A stretch of DNA of 31,575 bases from an uncultured Prevotellaceae bacterium (GTDB taxonomy: Bacteria; Bacteroidota; Bacteroidia; Bacteroidales; Bacteroidaceae). Below are positions 24,699 through 31,575 of the stretch, in pieces. The notes beneath the pieces were generated by a model, which was not told where the DNA came from, did not search any database, and worked only from the letters and a program-made list of their open reading frames with translations. Made by a program: the position numbers and the translations under genes. The stretch lies in the NCBI GenBank assembly GCA_900315105.1, contig OMXX01000041.1, positions 1 through 31,575 on the forward strand. Direction: 5' to 3'. Position 1 is the first letter of the stretch, and each line of letters starts with the position of its first letter.

Positions 24699-27338
24699 TT
24701 ATTTTACTAAATTGGCTATCATAACAAGCATTGTCGCTATAGATGCCGTTGATGAAGCTACAGCTAGCCACATCTGGAGCTTATTATACTCCGACTTCGG
24801 TTTTGTTGGCACTATGACCTCAGAACCAGGTGTAGGCTTTTCTCCTTTACCCATCTGGTTCACCGTACCGTTCATGTGAACGATATACGTACTACCCTTC
24901 TTGGCACGAGCTCCCCAACCACCAGCCTGATTGACATAGTAGCGGGCACCTTTGCCCTTCTTGTATGCGATAGTATTAGGATAGAGCACATTACCACTCA
25001 CCTTAACAGTATTAGTATATTCAGGCACTATGATACGATCACCTTCACGAAGTGTAAGGTCGTAGTCAGAGCCTGGGCTTTCAATAGCCTTATCAAGCTG
25101 AATACCTACATAATAGGTATCACCAAGATCAAGCTGGTCGATATCTATGGTATCATTTGTAGCTGTCTGCGACTGAGCCATCTTCAGCACCTGTTCCATA
25201 CGAGTACGTTCTTCAGGAGTAATGCGACGCTCAAGACGCGCGCCCTTGACATAAGCGAGTTTGTTGGTACCGCCCGATGCCCTCACAATATCAGACAAAC
25301 GTGACTCCGATTTCGTAAGTGCGTATGTACCAGGGAAATTCACCTCGCCCTCAATACTTACATTCTGCTGAACCAAATAGCTTGGGCTCTTTCTTACATA
25401 TACCTCATCGTAAGGTTCCAAAGTAAATCCAGGCTGACCGTCAATTACAAACCCATCCTTCAAAGCAAAACTGTATGTCTTGGCAATAAGCGAGTCACGG
25501 GTCAGAGCTTTACGATTAGAAACTCTACGAGATACATCAACCTTCACCGTAGAAGCCGATTCCTTCAGACCTCCTGCCTGAAGAACGAAATCCTCCAGTG
25601 TCTCATTATCAGCATATTTATATACACCAGGATAAAGTACTTCTCCATGAATGGTAATCGTGCGGTTCTCCTGACGTTCCGACTTTGAAGGAATAAAAAG
25701 CACATCCTCGTTCTTCAAAGTAATATCGGCTGTCTTTCCATCAAGAATGCCCTGAACATCAACACTTATCACTTTCAGCGTTCTGTCCTCCTTCATTCTA
25801 TGAATCACACCACGATTAGTGAACGCATCCTCTGTCAGGCCATCAGCACTCTCGATGAGAGAACGAACGGTAGTGATATTACCACCCAACTGATACATAC
25901 CAGGACGGAACACAGCACCTTTCACCTCTACCATATTCTCATATCGTGGAATGATGGAATCCACCGTTACAGAGTCACCATCAGCAAGATGGAATGAACC
26001 CATATCAAATTCCTGAACATTGAATACTCCATAGCGACTTCCGTTCTTACGGACAACGCGTACAGACTTCGTATATGCATCTCCGGCAAAGCTTCCGGCA
26101 TATTTCAAGAGTGTCTGAACACTCTCGTTCTTCTTCATCTCATAGTACATCGGACGCTTCACCTTTCCGGCAATATCGACAATACATTCGTATGGACCAA
26201 CCATAATGACATCATTATCCTGCAAACGTACATTGCCAGAAAGCTTACCATTGAGTATATAGTCATACACGTCAACCACACTTATCTCCTTGCCATTACG
26301 GAACACTTTGATACTACGCAAGGTACCGATGCTACTCACACCACCTGCCATATAAAGGGCATGGAACACACTTGCAAAAGCCGAGAGCGAATAGGTTCCC
26401 GGATTCTGCACCTCACCCATCACATTGACTGTTATAGTACGTGTCTGCCCAAGCGTAAGCTTTATTGAGCTGCTGCTGTAACGTGAACCAAGAGTTGAGC
26501 GAAGACGCGCATTTGCCTGTTTCACAGTGAGTCCGCTAAGATTTATCGGTCCATAGCCATCAATAACAATATCACCATCAGGAGTTACTGTATAGGTAGA
26601 TGATTTCTGAGATGCGCCATAGATATCAACCTTCACCTCATCACCAGGCCCCACCACATAGCTCTGCGGAGTAGCGATATTCATTACAGGCTCGAAAGTA
26701 AGGTCTTCCTTATTGAAGATATCACGACCAAACACCTTACGACCACGATAGAGAGTAGGATCTTCATCTTCCATCATAAAATCCTCTGGAAGGAACTCGT
26801 CACTGAGCAGATCCCCAACCCCATTATTCATCTCATCAAAGAATTCATCGTCTTCATCCTCATATGTACCATTCGAAGTCTTTATCTTCTTTGACTTCAC
26901 AGCTCCAACTCTCTGTGAACTCTTTTCGTTCACATCATTATCTGTTGACTTGCTGTTTTTCTTCTTGTACTTGTTATACTTATTATACTTACTATTCTTT
27001 CCTTTCAACTTGCTCTTGCTGCCCTTCATTGCCAGAGTCTCTCTTGTATCGCCGTTGTTCACGCGCATACCATCCTCGGTTTTACCTACGGTCTCATCCT
27101 TCACAAGTCCCAGACCTCCATTCTTGCTTTGACGCTCATACTTTGCCTTAATGCGACGTAACTGATTGATGTCAACGCCTTTCTGCATGAGTTTTGTGAC
27201 AATCTGAGCCTGTGAAGTTCCAGCACTACGTTCTTTGAGCACGAACTGCATTACCTGATCATCCGTCATAGATGACTGAGCCGACACTGTAGAAAAACTG
27301 ATTACTGCCAGAAGCAGCGCAAAAATATATCTTTTCAT
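24699..27338 (-). CDS. Wza-like polysaccharide export protein with six SLBB-type repeats
   Basis: The 879-residue protein starts with a signal peptide (1-20, ending STVSAQ) and has no lipobox, unlike enteric Wza. Next come a helical domain (about 24-70, MTDDQVMQFVLKERSAG), a Lys/Asn/Tyr-rich low-complexity stretch (KYNKYNKYKKKNSK), a highly acidic stretch (EDEDDEFFDEM), then the poly-export domain (PQSYVVGPGDEVKVDIYG) and about six SLBB units recognisable by xVxVxGxVxxPGxY (for example TVNVMGEVQNPGTY and TITIHGEVLYPGVY). A hydrophobic helix near the C-terminus (LQMWLAVASSTASIATMLVMI) may span the outer membrane as in Wza. It is the first gene of the operon and has a candidate promoter at 27389-27422. 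Confidence 0.92.
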   Translation of the reverse strand: MKRYIFALLLAVISFSTVSAQSSMTDDQVMQFVLKERSAGTSQAQIVTKLMQKGVDINQLRRIKAKYERQSKNGGLGLVKDETVGKTEDGMRVNNGDTRETLAMKGSKSKLKGKNSKYNKYNKYKKKNSKSTDNDVNEKSSQRVGAVKSKKIKTSNGTYEDEDDEFFDEMNNGVGDLLSDEFLPEDFMMEDEDPTLYRGRKVFGRDIFNKEDLTFEPVMNIATPQSYVVGPGDEVKVDIYGASQKSSTYTVTPDGDIVIDGYGPINLSGLTVKQANARLRSTLGSRYSSSSIKLTLGQTRTITVNVMGEVQNPGTYSLSAFASVFHALYMAGGVSSIGTLRSIKVFRNGKEISVVDVYDYILNGKLSGNVRLQDNDVIMVGPYECIVDIAGKVKRPMYYEMKKNESVQTLLKYAGSFAGDAYTKSVRVVRKNGSRYGVFNVQEFDMGSFHLADGDSVTVDSIIPRYENMVEVKGAVFRPGMYQLGGNITTVRSLIESADGLTEDAFTNRGVIHRMKEDRTLKVISVDVQGILDGKTADITLKNEDVLFIPSKSERQENRTITIHGEVLYPGVYKYADNETLEDFVLQAGGLKESASTVKVDVSRRVSNRKALTRDSLIAKTYSFALKDGFVIDGQPGFTLEPYDEVYVRKSPSYLVQQNVSIEGEVNFPGTYALTKSESRLSDIVRASGGTNKLAYVKGARLERRITPEERTRMEQVLKMAQSQTATNDTIDIDQLDLGDTYYVGIQLDKAIESPGSDYDLTLREGDRIIVPEYTNTVKVSGNVLYPNTIAYKKGKGARYYVNQAGGWGARAKKGSTYIVHMNGTVNQMGKGEKPTPGSEVIVPTKPKSEYNKLQMWLAVASSTASIATMLVMIANLVK

Positions 27339-27572
27339 TTATATTTATGGTGAATAATCTTTTTACTTTACACTATAATAATATAACACAAATATACATT
27401 TTTTGTTGCTAACATAATCAAAAAAAGTATTTGCAGAGTGCAAAGTTAATAATTTTCTTTCAAAAAAACGCCCTTGTCACATATTTATTAACAAAAAAAC
27501 AGGGCTTACTATCGATAATTTGAAAAAAAATGTGTAAGTTTGCACATTGAAAACAAATACAACAACTATTTC
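27339..27572. other. Divergent intergenic region before the capsule operon
   Basis: 234 bp, A+T-rich. It contains the candidate operon promoter, a GCCCT/AGGGC inverted repeat at about 27470-27505 lying in the upstream region of the plus-strand lipoprotein gene, and a -7-like box TAAGTTTG (27535-27542) before that gene without a well-spaced -33 element. No flanking inverted repeats of the type that mark invertible capsule promoters are seen. Confidence 0.45.
27389..27422 (-). promoter_or_regulatory. Candidate promoter of the capsule operon
   Basis: On the minus strand TTTG (27422-27419), 22 nt, TATATTTG (27396-27389). The -7 box is perfect and the spacing is slightly longer than the usual 19-21. 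Transcription would start near 27382, about 45 nt before the ATG of the export gene, and would serve the ten genes down to 14527. Confidence 0.5.
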
Positions 27573-28430
27573 ATGAAGATTAAATACTTGTTTTTTGCCA
27601 CTTTCGCAGCATTTCTGACCATGATTTCCTGCGGAAAGAAAGAAGAGCCAACCGTAAACGTCGAGACACCTGTCGATGTATCAAAACAGATTGTCGGCGA
27701 TTCCATGATCTATGGTCTTGCTTGTGAAGGAACATCCGATTCCAACATCGTCGTATATCCATTCAGCGGCGGTGATCCAATCAAATACTCATGTATAGAT
27801 GCCCATAAGAACCATAGGATTATCGGTCATCCGGAAATAGGCGACTGGGTAGGTCTCGTACTCGACAAAGAGGACACGACAGTTGCCACAACGGTTGTAA
27901 ACCTTGACCAGCTCAAAGGCACATGGACATATACTGTCATGCCGACCTTCAAGGACTTCAAACACCTTAGCAAGCGTATGCAAAAGAAGATGGAGAATAG
28001 TATCATGGAACAGATGCCCGACTCCGAGAAAGCACTATACATGGTACCTCGTGAATATGGATTCTCACTAAAGCGAAGCCATAATGCAGAGCCTGTAGGA
28101 AGGGTTAGACGTAGTGCAGGAGCTGACGATGACAGTCCTGTGGAATACCCAGAGGTAAAACACTATGTTCAATGGTTCTCATGGAACGGCAAGCTTATCC
28201 TTGTTTCTCAAAAGAGACAACCACGAACAGAAGACCACAAGGACGCTAAGCTTCCAAAGCCAACCTTCGATACTCTCGATTACGTGAAAATGACAAACGA
28301 CACACTCATTCTCATGCATCATGGAGAAATACAAGGTTATCATCGCAAGAGTAGTGCCAGACAAGCTAATGAGCAAGCAAACAAGAAAGCGGCAGAAGCC
28401 GATAAGAAAGCTGCGGAGAATTTGAAGTAA
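27573..28430 (+). CDS. Lipoprotein of unknown function, lipocalin-like
   Basis: 285 residues from the ATG at 27573, chosen because it opens a lipoprotein signal (MKIKYLFFATFAAFLTMISC) with the lipid cysteine at about 20, followed by GKKEEP, a charged motif favouring surface export in Bacteroidota. An earlier TTG start would put 11 extra residues before the signal. The body has a first beta-rich part (VYGLACEG-type strands, VVYPFSGGDP) and a lipocalin-like part from about 115 (LDQLKGTWTYTV to DTLILMHHGEI). The C-terminus is a lysine/alanine-rich helix (QANKKAAEADKKAAENLK). It is transcribed away from the capsule operon and ends at a strong terminator. The family is seen in this phylum without a known function. 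Confidence 0.8.
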   Translation: MKIKYLFFATFAAFLTMISCGKKEEPTVNVETPVDVSKQIVGDSMIYGLACEGTSDSNIVVYPFSGGDPIKYSCIDAHKNHRIIGHPEIGDWVGLVLDKEDTTVATTVVNLDQLKGTWTYTVMPTFKDFKHLSKRMQKKMENSIMEQMPDSEKALYMVPREYGFSLKRSHNAEPVGRVRRSAGADDDSPVEYPEVKHYVQWFSWNGKLILVSQKRQPRTEDHKDAKLPKPTFDTLDYVKMTNDTLILMHHGEIQGYHRKSSARQANEQANKKAAEADKKAAENLK

Positions 28431-28466
28431 ACAAAACCCTCAAAAACGGAGGATAAGATATAGTAA

Positions 28467-28517
28467 TGCCGCTCATAGGAAATCCATTTGGAAACCTATG
28501 AGCGGCAATTTTTATTT
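28467..28517 (+). terminator. Strong intrinsic terminator after the lipoprotein gene
   Basis: TGCCGCTCATAGG (28467-28479) pairs perfectly with CCTATGAGCGGCA (28495-28507) across a 15-nt loop, followed by ATTTTTATTT. It begins 37 nt past the lipoprotein stop and isolates the restriction-modification gene from upstream transcription. Confidence 0.9.
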
Positions 28518-28563
28518 AACGTTAGTTCGATGAACTTCTACGACTTGCTTCAGCTTGATGAGC
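28517..28563 (+). repeat. Left flanking repeat of the restriction-modification gene
   Basis: TAACGTTAGTTCG (28517-28529), a 10-bp insertion, then 24 bp (28540-28563, beginning ACGACTTGCTTCAGC and ending TTGATGAGC) that recur exactly at 31491-31514 beyond the gene. Similarity continues weakly for another dozen bases. The two copies are in the same orientation. Confidence 0.75.
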
Positions 28564-28612
28564 CTAAGCAAATGATATTTTTCAATTGTAATACAAAAAC
28601 ACGGGAGATTAT

Positions 28613-28643
28613 TTTGAGGTTTCGGGAATTATCAGTACCTTTG
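28613..28643 (+). promoter_or_regulatory. Promoter of the restriction-modification gene
   Basis: TTTG (28613-28616), 19 nt, TACCTTTG (28636-28643): an exact consensus match, with transcription expected from about 28650, some 35 nt before the ATG. There is no sign of a separate controller gene or C-box. Confidence 0.8.
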
Positions 28644-28685
28644 CAGATAGGAATAAATCTACACAATCTAAACAAGAAATAAGCA

Positions 28686-31475
28686 ATGAGCAACAAGGCG
28701 ACACAGGAGAAGATAAAGGCGTTCGTAGAGCGCTGGACAGGCAAGGGATATGAGAAAGGCGAGAGTCAGATGTTCTGGATTGAACTTCTGACAGATGTTC
28801 TTGACGTTGAGACTCCTTCGGAGATTATCAGCTTCGAGGATCAGGTGAAACTCGACCATACATCATTCATTGATGCCTATATCAAAACTACTCATGTGAT
28901 GATAGAGCAGAAGAGCATTGACAAAGACCTCAAAGCGCCTATCAAGCAGTCTGACGGCACACTTCTCACTCCTTTTCAGCAAGCCAAGCGCTATGCCTCT
29001 GAATTGCCTTATTCCAAGCGTCCACGATGGATTGTAACCTGTAACTTCAAGTCGTTTCTTATCTACGATATGGAGCAGCCACAGGGCGAGCCTTTCGAGA
29101 TTCTGCTTGAAAACTTGCCGAAAGAGGCTCACATGCTCAAATTTCTCGTGGTTGACAAGAGCGCACTTCTGAAGCACGAAATGGAAGTCAGCATACAGGC
29201 TGGCGATATTGTGGGCAGACTATACGATGTGTTTCTTCAGCAATATCAGGGAGAGACCACGCAAACCGACCTCCATGCTCTCAACGTGCTCTGTGTCCGT
29301 CTCGTGTTCTGTCTCTATGCCGAGGATGCAGGAGTATTTGCCAAAGACCAGTTTGTTGAGTATCTGCAAAGTTTCAGACCCGAGAATATGCGAATGGCCT
29401 TGATAGACCTCTTCCGTGTGCTCGACACGCCACTGGAAGCACGAAGCCGATTCCTTGAAGACAAGCTAAAGGCATTCCCATATGTCAACGGCTCTCTCTT
29501 TCATCAGCAGCCCGGCGAGGATATTCCGCCTATAACCGAACAGGCTGCCGATTTGCTTATACATCACGCATCGCTCGATTTTGACTGGAGCGACATCTCC
29601 CCTACTATCTTCGGAGCGGTGTTTGAGTCAACCCTAAACCCAGAGACACGCCGTGCGGGTGGAATGCACTATACCTCGATAGAGAACATCCACAAGGTGA
29701 TTGACCCTCTCTTCATGGACGACCTCAACGAGCAGTTCTCTGTCATTACCGCCCTTCCGAAAGGCAAGCAACGCAAGCAGAAGTTAGAGGAATTCCAGAC
29801 GCATTTGTCAGAACTCACATTCCTTGACCCAGCCTGTGGCTCTGGAAATTTCCTCACCGAGACATATATCTCGCTCCGCCGATTAGAGAACAAGGTTATA
29901 AGTCAGTTGTTGGGCGGTCAAACCATGATGGGCTTTGAGGAAATAAGCCCTATAAAGGTTCATATCCACCAGTTCTACGGAATAGAAATCAACGATTTCG
30001 CTGCTACCGTAGCCAAGACTGCTTTGTGGATAGCCGAGGCTCAGATGATGAATGAGACAGAAAGCATCATCAAGTTCAACAACGACTATCTCCCTCTGAA
30101 ATCCTACAATAACATCACGGAGGGCAATGCCTTGCGTGTCAACTGGGAAGATGTAGTGCCAAAGGACAAACTCAGTTATATCATTGGTAATCCACCGTTT
30201 GTGGGTTATTCATTACAGAACATGGAGCAGAAAGCTGATATACTGTCTGTTTATGTGGATGAAAAAGGCAAGCCTTACAATACTGCGGGCAAGATTGATT
30301 ATGTAGCAGGTTGGTATTTCAAAGCTTCTCAGTTGATTCAAGGAACAAAGACACGATGTGCCTTTGTATCAACCAATTCTATATGCCAAGGTGAACAGGT
30401 TGCAGGCGTTTGGAAACCTCTTTATGACCGTTTCGGAATTCATATAGACTTTGCTTATCGTACATTCCGTTGGGATAGTGAGAGTAATTTAAAAGCTCAT
30501 GTTCATTGCATCATTGTTGGGTTTTCTGCTTTCAATAATTCAAGTAAAAGATTTATTGTAGAAAGTAATATCAAAAAACATGTCGAAAATATAAATGCAT
30601 ATCTTATTAACGGCTTAGATATATTTGTAGAGAGCAGAAGTAAACAAATAGCTGATGTCCCGAGTATGGTTTACGGAAACAAGCCTACCGATGGAGGTTT
30701 TCTTTTTCTATCTGAAGAAGAAAAGGATGAAGTTCTTATTAAAGAGCCAAACATCAAACCTTATATTAGGAAGATACTTGGAGCACAGGAATATATAAAC
30801 AATAAAGAAAGATATTGTCTGTGGCTTGTTGGAGTTTCACCTTCAATTATTCGTTCTTCATCATTCATTAAAGAACGTGTTAATGCTGTTCGTGAATTTA
30901 GATTAGCAAGTCCTAAGAAAGCTACCCAAATAAGTGGTGATACACCAACATTATTTCAAGAAGTAAGACAGCCGTCTTCTGATTATATCATAGTTCCTCG
31001 TGTTTCTTCAGAGAATAGAAGATATATTCCTATGGGGTTCATGACGCCTGACATTATATGTAATGATTCTATTCAATTTATTCCAGAAGCTACTCTCTTT
31101 CATTTTGGAGTATTAACATCAAACGTTCACATGGCTTGGATGCGTGCTGTTTGTGGGCGATTAAAGAGCGATTATCGCTATTCAAAGGATATTGTCTATA
31201 ACAACTTCCCTTGGCCTTCTCCTACTCCAGAGCAGCAAGCGAATATAGAGCAGACGGCACAGGCAATTCTTGATGCTCGTGCGCTATATCCCGACAGTTC
31301 TTTGGCTGACTTGTACGATCCAGTACTAATGCCACCAGAGCTACTCAAAGCGCATCGTGAGAACGACAAAGCCGTGATGCAAGCATACGGTTTCCCAATT
31401 AAAGATTTCACAGAAAGCGACTGCGTTGCCGAACTATTCAAGATGTACAAGGCAATGACAGAGGAAAAAAAATAA
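28686..31475 (+). CDS. Type IIL (MmeI-like) restriction-modification enzyme
   Basis: One 929-residue polypeptide combines nuclease, methyltransferase and target recognition. The N-terminal nuclease motif is D63-x10-E74-Q-K76 (FIDAYIKTTHVMIEQK), matching the D-ExK site of MmeI-type enzymes. A helical linker follows (about 170-300). The gamma-class N6-adenine methyltransferase has motif I DPACGSGNF (381-389), GIEINDFAA (432-440) and motif IV GNPPF (501-505). The target-recognition domain lies about 600-840, and a short C-terminal part ends AMTEEKK. Such enzymes methylate one strand of an asymmetric site and cut some 20 nt away, needing no partner gene, which fits the absence of neighbours. The DNA of residues about 590-830 is visibly richer in A+T than the rest. 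The recognition site cannot be read from the sequence. Confidence 0.9.
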   Translation: MSNKATQEKIKAFVERWTGKGYEKGESQMFWIELLTDVLDVETPSEIISFEDQVKLDHTSFIDAYIKTTHVMIEQKSIDKDLKAPIKQSDGTLLTPFQQAKRYASELPYSKRPRWIVTCNFKSFLIYDMEQPQGEPFEILLENLPKEAHMLKFLVVDKSALLKHEMEVSIQAGDIVGRLYDVFLQQYQGETTQTDLHALNVLCVRLVFCLYAEDAGVFAKDQFVEYLQSFRPENMRMALIDLFRVLDTPLEARSRFLEDKLKAFPYVNGSLFHQQPGEDIPPITEQAADLLIHHASLDFDWSDISPTIFGAVFESTLNPETRRAGGMHYTSIENIHKVIDPLFMDDLNEQFSVITALPKGKQRKQKLEEFQTHLSELTFLDPACGSGNFLTETYISLRRLENKVISQLLGGQTMMGFEEISPIKVHIHQFYGIEINDFAATVAKTALWIAEAQMMNETESIIKFNNDYLPLKSYNNITEGNALRVNWEDVVPKDKLSYIIGNPPFVGYSLQNMEQKADILSVYVDEKGKPYNTAGKIDYVAGWYFKASQLIQGTKTRCAFVSTNSICQGEQVAGVWKPLYDRFGIHIDFAYRTFRWDSESNLKAHVHCIIVGFSAFNNSSKRFIVESNIKKHVENINAYLINGLDIFVESRSKQIADVPSMVYGNKPTDGGFLFLSEEEKDEVLIKEPNIKPYIRKILGAQEYINNKERYCLWLVGVSPSIIRSSSFIKERVNAVREFRLASPKKATQISGDTPTLFQEVRQPSSDYIIVPRVSSENRRYIPMGFMTPDIICNDSIQFIPEATLFHFGVLTSNVHMAWMRAVCGRLKSDYRYSKDIVYNNFPWPSPTPEQQANIEQTAQAILDARALYPDSSLADLYDPVLMPPELLKAHRENDKAVMQAYGFPIKDFTESDCVAELFKMYKAMTEEKK

Positions 31476-31477
31476 AA

Positions 31478-31553
31478 TAACGTGAGTTCGACGACTTGCT
31501 TCAGCTTGATGAGCTTCAGCGAAGAACTTGCATAGCTTGGTGAGCTTTGCGAA
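31478..31553 (+). repeat. Right flanking repeat of the restriction-modification gene, with tandem units
   Basis: TAACGTGAGTTCG (31478-31490) and the 24 bp at 31491-31514 repeat the left flank. The segment also shows an imperfect tandem of about 30 bp: 31493-31523 and 31524-31553 (GACTTGCTTCAGCTTGATGA.. against GAACTTGCATAGCTTGGTGA..). No gene is complete before the window ends; one frame reads FDDLLQLDEL before a stop, and the remaining bases to 31575 may lie upstream of a gene outside the window. Confidence 0.65.
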
Positions 31554-31575
31554 CAATTCAAGACTGCGAGGGCTG

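Noticed and set aside
27339..27572. A possible invertible promoter for the capsule operon, as in Bacteroides
   Set aside because: No pair of inverted repeats flanks the candidate promoter, and no invertase or UpxY/UpxZ-like regulator gene is present in the window.
28488..28682. A 64-codon plus-strand ORF before the restriction-modification gene
   Set aside because: It starts inside the terminator hairpin, runs through the flanking repeat and over the promoter of the next gene. Its protein shows no recognisable family.
1..31575. CRISPR arrays, tRNA and rRNA genes, insertion sequences
   Set aside because: No evenly spaced repeat-spacer pattern, no tRNA-like cloverleaf in the intergenic stretches, and no transposase frame was seen. 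Tandem repeats found are 7, 11 or about 30 bp without spacers.

Overview
The window looks like a chromosomal segment of a member of the Bacteroidales, most plausibly a Prevotella/Segatella-type organism; the exact species cannot be fixed from the sequence. Evidence: several promoters of the Bacteroidota type (TTTG, 19-20 nt, TAnnTTTG), weak or absent Shine-Dalgarno sequences at many starts, lipoproteins with a charged stretch after the lipid cysteine, a Wzi-type capsule barrel, a long multi-SLBB export protein, and a second EF-G of the type studied in Bacteroides.

Layout. 1-681 carries no credible gene but holds two diverged copies of a nested palindromic element. 682-5228 (minus) holds fusA2 (EF-G2-like), queH and a secreted GH53 galactanase fused to a cyclophilin. 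5444-7256 (plus) is a hemW-trmN6 pair. 7417-7685 is a promoter-to-terminator unit encoding a structured RNA that also contains two tiny overlapping ORFs. 7780-11297 (plus) carries a glutathione peroxidase/nitroreductase fusion, a YqiA-like esterase, a histidine phosphatase and a DUF418 membrane protein.

11300-27338 is a Wzx/Wzy-type capsule or exopolysaccharide locus. A ten-gene minus-strand operon, with overlaps or very short gaps, runs from the SLBB export protein through Wzi, a small lipoprotein, a Wzz-like co-polymerase, a Wzz-Wzy fusion, the Wzx flippase, two GT2 enzymes, a WbsX-like protein and a GT4 enzyme. One further GT4 gene lies on the plus strand and converges on the operon. A separate minus-strand gene encodes a two-domain phosphoglycosyl transferase that probably starts the repeat unit. 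Together these cover initiation on undecaprenyl phosphate, sugar addition, flipping, polymerisation with length control, and export through the outer membrane.

27573-28430 is a lipoprotein gene closed by a strong intrinsic terminator. 28686-31475 is a one-gene type IIL (MmeI-like) restriction-modification enzyme with its own promoter. It is flanked by copies of one short repeat and has an A+T-rich target-recognition segment.

The most striking features are domain fusions (GH53-cyclophilin, GPx-nitroreductase, polytopic-monotopic PGT, Wzz-Wzy), an EF-G paralogue lacking the catalytic histidine, the small structured RNA unit, and 7-bp TAAAGNN repeats placed at or after stop codons that put stops in several frames.
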